From Pycnopodia helianthoides (taxonomy: Eukaryota > Echinodermata > Asteroidea > Forcipulatida > Asteriidae), in the NCBI GenBank assembly GCA_032158295.1, contig CM063260.1:878001-942000 (forward strand): a stretch of DNA of 64,000 nucleotides, in the 5' to 3' direction. This document shows, one piece after another, positions 49,401-61,400 of the stretch. Below the pieces are notes generated by a model, which was not told where the DNA came from, did no database searches, and saw nothing but the letters and a program-made list of their open reading frames with translations. The position numbers were made by a program, and so were the translations under genes. The stretch's first letter is position 1. Every line of letters starts with the position of its first letter.

Positions 49401-52400
49401 TTTGTTTTGCATCCGCTCTGTAGTGAAGAGGTCAACCAGAGACCTGTCTCCTTCTACGATGCCCCGAGAGCGTCGACGGTGTCGGCCCCGCCCGCTCCAG
49501 TTTCTCGTGCACTGAAGCCACCCAAAGTGCCACGCCCTTTCAGTGAGCCCAACCGAAAGTTCAAGAGGAACAGTTTATCCCACGTCAAGAACCTTCCAAT
49601 ACCGGTAAGTTAGTCTGAAGAACTATCGGGGGTTCCTGAATACGCGGTAACAGTTATCATGTGATTATTCATTTTACGTTAAGTTACCAGACTATTTTTT
49701 CCTGCAAGCCTCAGTGTGGTTACATTGGTTTGAATGGGACAAAAGCAAGATGGGAAAAAGGATGAAGGTTCTTTTGGGTTTAAGAAATCAGTGGGTCTGT
49801 TGAGGACTAATCGACCAAGCTCTGACTACCTATTGTAAAAATAATGAGCACTTTGAGACGCCCCTCTGGGCGTGTAAAAGAACTTTCCACTTATAGTTCC
49901 AGGATATGTTTAAAGGCAGGGTATACTTTTGGTAATTGTCAAAGACTAGTATCCTCACTTGGTTTATCCCAACATATGCACAACATAACAACCTGTGAAA
50001 ACTTGGGCTCAATTTGTCATCGAAGTTGCATGAAAATAGTGAAAGAAAAAACACCCTTGTTTCATTGAATTGTGTGCCTTCAGATGCCTGGGAAAGGCTT
50101 CATGCCTGAAGCCTTCAAATATTTTAGTGAGAAATTACATGTACCTCTTTTTCAAAAACTACATTACTTCAGAGGGAGTTGTTTCTCACTATGTTTTATA
50201 CTATCAGCAGCTCTCAGGTGCTCCTCACAAAGTAAGTTTTTTATGGTAATGTATTTCTTGAGTAACTACCAAAAGTATCCACTGCCTTTAAAGATTAACT
50301 TTGTTTATTGATGTTTATGTTTTTGATTTCCAGAGCAAAGAAGAAATCACAGAGCAATTTTGCAAGATATCCCGGCAGCGATCTCGTTTTGTAACTCAAG
50401 GTAATTTCTTACATCAGTCTCTAGAATAAATACCGTTTGTGAGTTTACTAAAAAACGGCTTACTAAAGTTGATTGATTCTTTGCAAGGTTCTGTTTAAGC
50501 ATTCAAGAGCACGATTGAAAGGTTTATAAAGAAATTTTTCATAAGACAGAAAAATATGAATGAAATTTCTTTCCCATGACCATATTTTTGTGACTCTTAT
50601 TTTTCAGAGCCCCTGTTTCAGCTCTATCAAGAAGACGCCCGCAGCAGAGACTCCTACCTCCGCCTCATGAACATCTCCTCCCTGGAGTCTCTGACAACAT
50701 TCCTTGAGAAACAAGAAGCCCTCAAGAAAGAGAAGAGAAACAGTCAGTCCCTCCCGAACCCCGCCCATCTCCCGGAGTACCGTGTCCTCGTACCAGAGGA
50801 GGAGATTTACCGCTACCAGTCCAGGGATGAGCTCAAGAACGCAGAGAAGCAGCCGTTCCCGACGGGGGAGGATTTCGAACCGGAGGACATCTACCAGACG
50901 GCCGAGCCCGTCTACGAGCCTCCGGGAGAGCTATTCTACGATACGGGGAATCTCTTACAGAACAATGCTATCTATGAGTCGGGAAGCTTGGGTAGTTCGA
51001 CCGGGGAGGGGTCTGGGGGAAGCGGCTCCGATGTGGAGATCCCAAAGCCGTATGGTCTTCTTCAGAGGACAGTCGGGTCGGGGGCGGTGAGGAGATCGTA
51101 CTGGAGCGAGCTGCCGGAGGTCGTCAACAGTGGCCTCCTGGAGGAGATGACACCTGAGGAGAAGAGACTGCAGGAGGTCCGTTCTACTTGTATTTTATTT
51201 TCAAATGCAAAATTTGTTGACATTCAATAACATTGAATTGGGCAGACAGGTTGGCGTAGTGCTATCTTGCCTCGCCTTCCACCTCTGGGGTTGAGTGCTT
51301 GTTCATAATATTTCCCTTTTAGAGGGAACCTGCTAGTTTAAAAATGGAAGACCTTCAGTAAGATTATTCTAGATTCACTCTACAATCCCTTTCACCAATA
51401 GTCAGCTTCTTCTTTAACAAATATTTAGCTTTACTTGTATAAAATACATATGCACCAGAAATAATCAAACTTACATTTTTTTTGTTCCCCAGGCGCTGTT
51501 TGAAGTGATCACATCTGAAGCGTCTTATCTACGTAGTTTGAATCTTGTCGTTGAGCACTTCTCGGAAGCAATCACCCTCCAGCCCCCAACAGGTCTGCTC
51601 AACAAGGTCCAACATCACCGACTTTTCTCTAACATCAGGAGTGTCCGAGATGCTAGTGAAAAGTAAGCCGCTTTCTCTCAAGAAGTCACCGTGTTTTTTA
51701 TTGCATGAGGGCGCTTTCAACGGATTTTGATTACCTGTTTGTTGTTTTATTGTATCAATGGCCAGATAAATGAAAAATAATAAACAAAATTAGAAAACCA
51801 GTACTTGTTTCGCTTCACCTAAATTTGGTCTACATACGCCCTCATGCGGTCCAAAAAATACTCTGCGAATTTGAATCATAAACCAACATTAGAAGATTAA
51901 TGTGTCACTGATGGAGAGCCAAATCTTGGGTCTTGTTTTTTTTCTTCTTTTTTTTCAGGATTTCTCCATCTTTTAGTTTTTTTTTTTTTTTTTTCCACCA
52001 GTCTCATTTAGTGTTACCACTCTCTGTAACTTCGGCTGTGTCCCTGTGGCCGATTAAATCAACCCCAATTTCCAGACTCTGTAAATGGCAGATCTGATTC
52101 AATCGGCCCCCACTCATTAAATGCATTATGGTATTGGTTACAACACCCAGCACAACCTTTTAGAATGACCTTTGTGAATAGTTCAAACTGGGACCAAAAT
52201 AAAGTTTGGAAAGTCAGCTTTGAACCTGTGTCTGCTTTGAATGTAGTAAAAACAAAATTCTGAAAAAAAAAATCATTTGCAATTTCTGTAAAAAAAGTTA
52301 TCGTGTGCAACTTAAAATGCATGATACTACACACATTCACAAATGTGCCTCCTAGTGGAGATATCTTTCGGTCTTCTTTTTTTTCTTTTTTTCCCCTATT

Positions 52401-55400
52401 AAATGAGGGCGCTGTTTACTTTAGGTTGCTTCACCTTTTTGTATCAACGACGTGAACGAGAAGTTTTTCTTCTGCTGACAAACAAGTGTTACGTGATGGC
52501 AGTGTATTAAAGCCTCTTCTTTTTATTGCTACCCTGTAATTATTTGTACTTGCACTGTGCATTGCTGACCCTAGCATACAACTTTAAGGTGTTCCTATTT
52601 CTGGACCTTTAAATGTTGGCAGGTACAATGTATGCTGATGTACCAATCATCATTTGTTCGTTTTTACCAACAGGTTGTTGTTAGATCTTGAAGAAAGACA
52701 ACAAGACAACATCATCATCAGCGACATGTGCGACATCCTCTTACAACACTTTGACAAGGGTGGTTTCAATAGCTACATTGTCTACTGCGCCAACAACCAG
52801 TACCAAATCAAGACCCTGGAAGAACTCAAGTAAGCCATCGTCAAAAATTGACACAATCGGTGTAGTTGCATTCACCACGTGTTTCATCCAAAACAACTGT
52901 TGTTGACATTAAATGGTCAAGCAGTAGAAGGGTTAAAATACAGTTATTAGGAACCTTGAGTTGTATATACATTTATCTTTGTTGTTGATTTACAGGAAGA
53001 ATCCATCCTTCGTTGAGGTGTTAAGATTCCTAGAGAGTAGCCCAGCTTGCTGTAGTCTTGATCTCCAGTCATTTCTTATGCTACCATTCCAGAGAATTAC
53101 TAGACTGCCGTTACTTCTCGAGGTAAAGAACAAAAACTAGGGGACAAAGAAAAAGCTTTTCTTATGGGTTTCAGATAATCATTTTAGCTGGTCTCTGTGA
53201 AGTAGACGTATGCAGGCTTCGTGGCTTTGTAGCTCAGTTAACTCACTGAGCTAGCAAGCAGTCCTGTTCACTTGCTGGCAGGAAATATTAGTAGCAGACC
53301 TACCGAGTGTCATACAAGTTTTTTCCACCCATTGTATGCTCAAATGATTTTACTTTTTGTTTTAAAGATTTTTTCCCGAAGAATTTAATTCTAATCAGAA
53401 CGCTTTAAAGCCTGGATGGTTTTTTCGAATTAATTTGGTCTCTCCAAAGTGTGAAAAACAAATTATCACATTATCGTGGGCAATCGCACTGATGTTTTGG
53501 AGCATTTTCGTGCGAAATACAATAATTTTTACCAAATTGAGATACCACATTTTTGCATTGACTCGACAAAATTTGAGTTGCATGCCGGGCAGTTAAAGAA
53601 GTGGTTTGTTAGTCGATACATTTAACGTCAGTATTTGTTATAATCTGTGTTGTTTTCTTTCAGGCCATAAGACAGCAGGCAAAGCTTGATAGTCCCTTAC
53701 ATAAAACAGCCATGGATGCACTCAAGGCCCTAAGAAAGGTAGGTACCTGGTGAATAGCATACTCAAATTATTATTTTATTGCTACTGCTGTTTCAGTTCA
53801 TATCAAAATCACAGGCTTAGTTTCATTATAGAAGGTACAATGAGAAAGAAAGAAAGGCAAAACGTTATTTTGGTCACATCTTGAACTGTTACAAGGGACA
53901 TCTTAAGGTCATGTGTTGTAATGTAACCAGTACAAATGTATTATAAATAAGGTCACTTCAATGAATTTGTTTAATATATATTATTCTATTTGTCAGATGG
54001 CCGAGCAATGCAATGAAGAAGCAAAGAGAATGGAACTCATTGAGGAGGTCACACAGCTCGCTAACCAGCTGGACTTCAGAGAAGGGGTCAAGGTAGGTCA
54101 AAGCTTGCATCTCCTTGTAAAGCTGTCTGAAGCCCACTTTCATCACCTCTGAATATGTTGTTAATATTATTATGCGTTTATTATGCACTTTCCAAGCCAA
54201 GTGATTAGATCTTTCATAGTGCTTTACATTGTCACTAGGCCTGTTCGGTGCAGCACCGGCTACCAAATGTGCGCACAGGTTGCTTAGCATTCACATCAAC
54301 AATCTCTACCCTTGCATGTACCCATTTACTCCTGGGTGATGAGAAGCAATTATGTAGTTCAGTGTGTTGCTCAGGGACTCAAGTGATACAACTGGGATTC
54401 GATGAACTAGACTGCTCGGCCTTGACACACCACATTATCATTAATGTACTCTATGAACTCAGCGACATTAAACAATGCATCTCTCAACAGAAAATGAACC
54501 TGTCTCAGACCACCTCGATCGTCAAGCGAGGGCGCATTCACGTCATCAAGAAGGAGAACAAGTTACTAAACAGAGGCAAGCTGGTGGCGAAGAGCATCCA
54601 AGTTATCGTCTTCACCGATAAAGTGGTCATCTGCAAGGAGAAGATGAAGGGGTACGCTGAGACTTTATTCAACTATGTCTGGTTCCCTGTGTGCTGAGGC
54701 AATGAGGATTACTGATTCTCATTTCAGCAAAGAGGGGTCTGACTATATCTTTCCCTTCAACATCAGTTTGAAAAACTGCTGATTGGGAAACAGTGGGTGG
54801 GAGTCCATAAGGGAAGGCTTTTGTGGGGTACGTTGTGAGAACAAACCTGTGAAAATTTTGGCGTTTATTTCGTTGTGGGATTCAGGAGAAAATAGTGAAA
54901 AACAATGCACAATTTGTGTCCTAGTATGAACTTCATAATCAGTGAGCTTTCAGACTAAAATTCTACAACAATGTTTTTTATCCTTACCAATCCTTTATAA
55001 TACCTTGAATGCAGAATTTGTTGCCCAACAAATTTAGGTGCTGAATGTAAATCTGCCGGGTACTAGTGACAATCACTATACATTGCATGTTATCTTGGCT
55101 GGTAACCTGGTTCTTCTAAGCAAGTAAGCGTTGACTCTTACCCTTGTATAAGGCTCAGGTCTATGAATTTATTTGAACTTCATCAACTGTTTTTTTTTCT
55201 TACAGAGAGCAGCTGAAGTATGAAGTTTACGACTGGTGCCCAAGGAATCTCGTGCACATAGAGGCAGTCAACAACCCACAAGCTCATAACAAACTGCCTG
55301 ACGGGGTACCGAGCACCTGCAAGCATGTCTTCATCATGTCGTTCTTACAGAATAATCAGAAGAAAGAGACAGAGTTTGCCCTTGACGCTAACTCAGAGTG

Positions 55401-58400
55401 AGTACTGTCCTTCATTTTCTTTCTATGTTTCTGAAACATTCGTCCAAGGTGATCGTAATTTTAATCCAAAGCTGGACACAAACCGTTTTCAGAAGGGACC
55501 TAAAAAGTGAAACAGTTTGTAGGGCTCGCTGGCCAGAAGTTTTTAGCAATTGGCCAGTAACCCCACAACCAGACAACCCCTACAGTCTAGAGTGTTTCCA
55601 CGTACTTTTAAAGATTTACTAATTATTCTCAACCACCTCCGAAAATTCAATAACTATAAAGGTTGAAAAGAATTATTTTAGGTATCGTAAAACAAATTTC
55701 TGGTTTAGGAACTGTGCTAAGCTAAAGACGTGATCTATTGGAGATTTACTTCAAGTGCTCTATAAGAACCAAGTATTAATATTATTTATTGTTGTTATTT
55801 ATCTTTCATAATGATCACTGTGGATGTTTGATAATTTTGTTTTCTGTTTTTCCTTCTGATAGAGCTGAGAAAGAAAGATGGATGGATGCCATGCACCCTG
55901 CTAAGCGAACTCAAGACGGGGAGACTATCTATGAATCTTGGGGTAAGCTTGCTTCTGTAAACAGTTCCCACTTGACAGCACACATCAGTAGAGTCAGAAC
56001 AATGATATATTATATCTTTACGGGGCAAAGATATATCATTTTTTGGACGCACAAATTTACGTTTTGCATAAATACATTGCTATTATGGACACATTGCCTG
56101 TAAAGACCCATTAGTGTTATGAACCTAGTGCTATTAGAAACCCATTGCTTCTATGAATTCATTGCTATTATCAACCCACCAGTGCTATTATGAACTCAGT
56201 GTTTATATGAACCCAGTGCTGTTACCAACCCATTGCTGTTATGAACCCGGTGCTATTATAAACTCATTGCTTCTATGAACTCATTGCTATTATGAACTCA
56301 GTGCTATTATCGACCCACCAGTGCTAATATGAACCCAGTGCTATTACCAACCCATTGCTGTTATGAACCCAGTGCTATTACCAACCCATTGCTGTTATGA
56401 ACCCATTGCTGTTATAAACTCATTGCTTCTATGAACTCATTGCTATTATGAACTCATTGCTATTATCAACCCACTTGTGTTATTGATCTGCCAAGGAAAC
56501 CAGTCACTAACAATTTGTATCCCATAAATTGGCCGATAAATTGTTTTTGCTAACCAAGACTTGGTTGTTTGCTGAATGGCTTAGATGTGCCTGATGTTCA
56601 GTTCTAATAATTGATAGCACATTGGGTCCCATTATTAGTGCTATATAGATATATATGAACCCAGTGCTATTATGAACTCATTGCTTCTATAAACTCAATG
56701 CTATTAAGAACTCATTGCTATTATAAACTCAATGCTATTGTTAACCCACCCGTGCTATTATGAACCCAGTGCTATTGTGAACCCAGCGCTATTATGAACC
56801 CAGTGCTGTTTGAACTCATTGCTATTATGAACCTGTGCTATTATGAACCCAGTGCTATTATGAACCAGTGCTATTGTGAACCCAGCGCTATTATGAACCC
56901 AGTGCTAGTATGAACCCAGTGCTATTATGAACCCAGTGCTATTGTGAACCCAGCGCTATTATGAACCCAGTGCTGTTTGAACTCATTGCTATTATGAACC
57001 TGTGCTATTATGAACCCAGTGCTATTATGAACCCAGTGCTATTATGAACCCAGTGCTAGTATGAACCCAGTGCTATTATGAACCCAGTGCTATTATGAAC
57101 ACATTGCTTCTATATGTAAAAACCCATTGTGACTTTGAACCCAGTGCTATTATGAGCCCATTGTTTCTATGAACCCAGTGTTGTTATTATCTCATTACTG
57201 TTGTGAACCCACTGGTACATGTATTGTGAACCCAATGTTATGAACTCATTGCTAATATCAACCCATTCCTACTATAAACTCAGTTCCATTATAAACTCAT
57301 TGCAGTTAGGAACCATTGCTATTATGAACCTAGTACTTTCATGAAGCTATTGCTATTATGAACCCAGTGCTATTAGTAACCTAAAGATATTAAGTGCATG
57401 GAAATAATATTAAATCATGTTTACTTCTATTCCAGATTGCCCTCAGGTAATCTGCAAACAACCATACGAAGCTCAGGATCGAGATGAGCTCAGCCTCGAC
57501 GTTTACGACAGAGTCGATATTGATAAGAAGATAGAAGGTAAGATCATTCCTTCCCTTCAAGACACGAATATGAAATCAATATCTGGCTATATAATAATTT
57601 CAAAATGTGTCAAAGTGTAGGCTCTTGTGATGTTTACTGGTAATCAAGACATAACTTTTGTTTAACCCTTTAGAGACCAGAACGGCCGCGAACGGCTTTG
57701 ATCAAAACGCCCGTAACGGCCGCCGACGGCCGCCAACTTTAGCCTGCCCGTGTACAGGCATTGCACACAAACATTGTGTTTTAAAAGCATGAACGTGTAC
57801 CTCATGCACTGATCTTTCGATACGGGTACTTTTTTGTACATGTTGTTTTGTACGAAGTTTGAGTTTTTTCAGTTAGTAACCAGCGAAACGACTTTACATG
57901 TTCTACACGTTTGTTTGTGTTATGTTCCGTGTACACGACATGCACATGTAATACAACGGCACTGTACATACACTGTGTACAACAACCGTGTTCGAGCGTT
58001 GTCTGCTGTTCGTCTTTCATACATCGTTCACGCAACATCATGGCTTCAAACAAACGTAAAAGGCTTGATTACAGTGAGGCATCTGCAATATTTTTGGATA
58101 TGATGGATGGAGAATCACCTCTCTCTGATGAAGAAGACTCTGATATTGAAGTGGAAATGCAGGTTAGTTTGACATTAGTTCTCTAAATCAAACTCGATAT
58201 GGCTGAAGCTTGTTGTTACTATGCAAACTGTCAAAATGGCGGCGCCCATAAACAAAATCATCCTGTTTACAATAAAAGTACGCAATCCGAGAACCACATT
58301 ATCGTGCGAGATTTGTACACATTCTTAGCCTTATAATACGTTATAATTTGTGTCACTAGAATTAGAAAGATTCAATGAATTGTAAAAGGGTTTTTTTTTG

Positions 58401-61400
58401 CCAACTCTTTTGTCGGAAAAGTCCCCCCAAATTATTACATATTTTACAAATACAAATACCAAAAATACAGAAATATATAAACAAAACCGCCCAATACTAA
58501 GTAAATTGTTAACTTCCAAAAACTCTGTTGTGTTGGTTCGCTAATGTGCCTGTCATAATGAATGCATTTACAACAGTCAAGACTATTATCAACACACCTC
58601 TTCATCTGACAAACTTGGTGTTTGACAAAACACAAACCCATGTTATTGTTATTGTTTATAGTGAACTCTGTTGATAAGAAATAGTGCAAGTCATTTTTAT
58701 GTTATTTATTTTTTTCAGGATTCAGAATCTGTACATGATGAACTTGATAGCGCTTCAGATGACACTTCCTCTTCAGAAGATGAGGACAACCAACCTTCAA
58801 CAAGTAAAGCATCGGCTCCAGGAAGGAAAAATGTAACATCAAAGAAGAAGGATAAGAGTCCGATTGATAATGATTGGAGCGAGATAATTCCACCGTCAGA
58901 TGTTCCAATTTATAAAGGTCCATCGGGCCCAACCGTCAATTTACCCTATGGTACCAAAGAGCTGGATTATTTGTTCTGTGAAGTTGGAGAAGATTTTTTT
59001 GATAACCTCGCAGATAGTACAAATAATTATGCTGTCTTCAAGTGTCCACCTGCACATCCCAACGCCGCTGACCGTCTTGCTACTTCTGATAAACACTGGT
59101 ATTCTACCACAGCAGATGAAATGAAAGCTTACATTGGAATGAACATTCTGATGGGTATTGCCCAGCTTCCTGAAGGTAGAGATTACTGGAGCTCTGATCA
59201 ATTACTCCATAATCATTATATGGCTACGCGTTTCTCAAGAAATCGCTTTGAAAAACTGAGCCGTTATCTGCACATAAGCGACCCAACAACACCTGATGCA
59301 AGTGACAAACTGTACAAAGTTAGATCTTTACTCACTAAATTGGAGAATGCATTCCACACCAGCTATACTCTTGGGCCCAATGTATCAGTGGACGAAGCCA
59401 TGATTCAGTTTGACGGCAGACTTGGCTGGAAACAATACATGCCAAAAAAGCCCATCAAATGGGGAATCAAACTATGGTGTCTGTGTGACTCACTAACTGG
59501 TTATTGTGCTGCATTCAATGTCTACACTGGAAAAGACACCGAGCGAAGCGGTATGGGACTGGGACATGATGTCGTTATGAAACTTTCCAACAAGTTTCTA
59601 AACACAAACCGCCATATCTATGCAGACAACTTTTTTTCTTCTCTGGGTCTTGTAGAGAAACTGTTAGAAGCAAGCACATATTACTGTGGAACTGTTCGTC
59701 AAAACAGTAAAGGCCTACCAAAGGAGGTCATCAATAAGAAATTGAAAAAGGGTGAGAAGAAACAAATGATCAACAAGAACAAAGTCATAGTGTGCAAGTG
59801 GAAGGACAAGCGGGATGTTCGTATGATTTCAACTTCATGTGACGGAGGAGACACTCAGAAACCCAGAACAAAGGCAAGCCAAGAAATCATCAAAGTACCG
59901 GACATGATCATCAAGTATAATAAATACATGGGTGGTGTGGATCACAATGATCAGTTTCGTGCCTACTACAATGTTGGTCGGTCAGGCAAAAAGTGGTGGA
60001 AATTTATTATGTGGGGACTGCTAAATATTGCCATTGTCAACGCTCACATTCTTCATTCACAGTCTCATATGCCCCTTCCAGCTGACAAAAGAAAATACTC
60101 TCTCAAAAGTTTCAAACTGGCCCTAATACATCAACTAGCAGATAATTTTTCATCCAGGAAACGGTCATCCTCAAGCACAGGACTCAACGTTCTGAGTGTT
60201 GTGAACAGAAATATCCTCCCTGGCCACTCATTGGTACATCTTGATGGTCGAAAAAGGGCATGTAAAGCCTGCATCATGAAGGCTCGTCGCACACCCTCTG
60301 GTCGCTGTGTCGAGACCAGTTACGCATGCTCCTTGTGCCAAGTGTATCTTTGCAGAAAAGGTGCTTGCTTTCATGAATTTCATGGACTTCTGAACAATGA
60401 ACAGTAAATTCTAAACTTGCTTGAACTGTTAGTATTATGCATTTACTATATTGATGTATGATTGGGGAAAATTGACCATTGCGCTATCCAGACCCCCAAA
60501 ACAGAATTGTTTGAATGAAAATGCTGCATACTGTAGAAACACTCCAAAGTAAAAAGGTCAAATGTCATAAAGCAATGGTACACTATTGGTTACCTAATGA
60601 CCTTTCAAATAAAATAAAAAAATACCTGTGCTTTAGTGATGACAATTTATAGAAATGTTATAACCTGAAGCATAACCATTCTACCTAAATTTGCACGGAA
60701 ATCTGAATAAAACTACAGTAACAGCATTTCTGTTACAAAAGGTCAAAGGTCAAAATAAAGGTCACGTGATTTTATTCAAATCAATTGGTATGGTTTTGAC
60801 ATTGACCATTGTTGATACAATTATTTCTCATAAATTATACAACTTTCTCAAAAATTCACAAAAAGTTATCAAAACAACAAACAATGAATAAACATTATTA
60901 TAAAGGTCAAAGGTCATAGCGTAGGTCACTAGTCATTGACCCTAAAATATTCCAGAGATCGTAATTTTAAAGTATTTGTAAATGTAAGTACTATCCAACA
61001 AGTCTTGAATGGTTTGAACCACCACAAAGTAATAACAAACATGTAAATTATGCAAATGATGGGACTTTAGAGGTCAAAGGTCACACCCAGGGTCACTGGA
61101 TGACCTCAATTTTATTTTTAAAAATTTCTTTTCAATATCCTCTTACAAAGTTTGAAATAAAACCAGATGGTGTTTTATAAAAACATTTGAGTTACCTGCA
61201 CTTGAATAAAATTACAGCAAAATCAGTAAAATCAGATAACAGCTTGGGCGTATGGTGTTGTTTATGAAACAAAGTGTGGTCTCTAAAGGGTTAAAGACCA
61301 TATAAAGATTTCGCAAAGCATGAGGTCGTGAAAGTTTGTATCAAACAAAATTGATATTTTTGAAGGCCCTAAACTTACAACTATCAGCCAAATGCCAATG

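Larger units (their letters stand above)
57666..61290 (+). mobile_element. Complete piggyBac transposon, 3,625 bp
   Basis: Terminal inverted repeats CCCTTTAGAGACCA (57666-57679) and TGGTCTCTAAAGGG (61277-61290) are perfect 14-mers, each flanked by TTAA (57662-57665 and 61291-61294), the piggyBac target duplication. Inside is a two-exon transposase gene in the same orientation as the host gene. The left subterminal zone is GC-rich with repeated AACGGCC; the right has three AGGTCAAAGGTCA sites. No decay is visible, so it inserted recently and may be autonomous. Confidence 0.96.

Noticed and set aside
54248..54697. 149-codon open frame read as one coding unit
   Set aside because: Only 54491-54651 is exon, after a clear acceptor; the upstream part is SINE sequence and the downstream part is intron.
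56095..57385. CRISPR-like regular repetition
   Set aside because: The units are contiguous with no unique spacers, in a spliced eukaryotic gene; it is a minisatellite.
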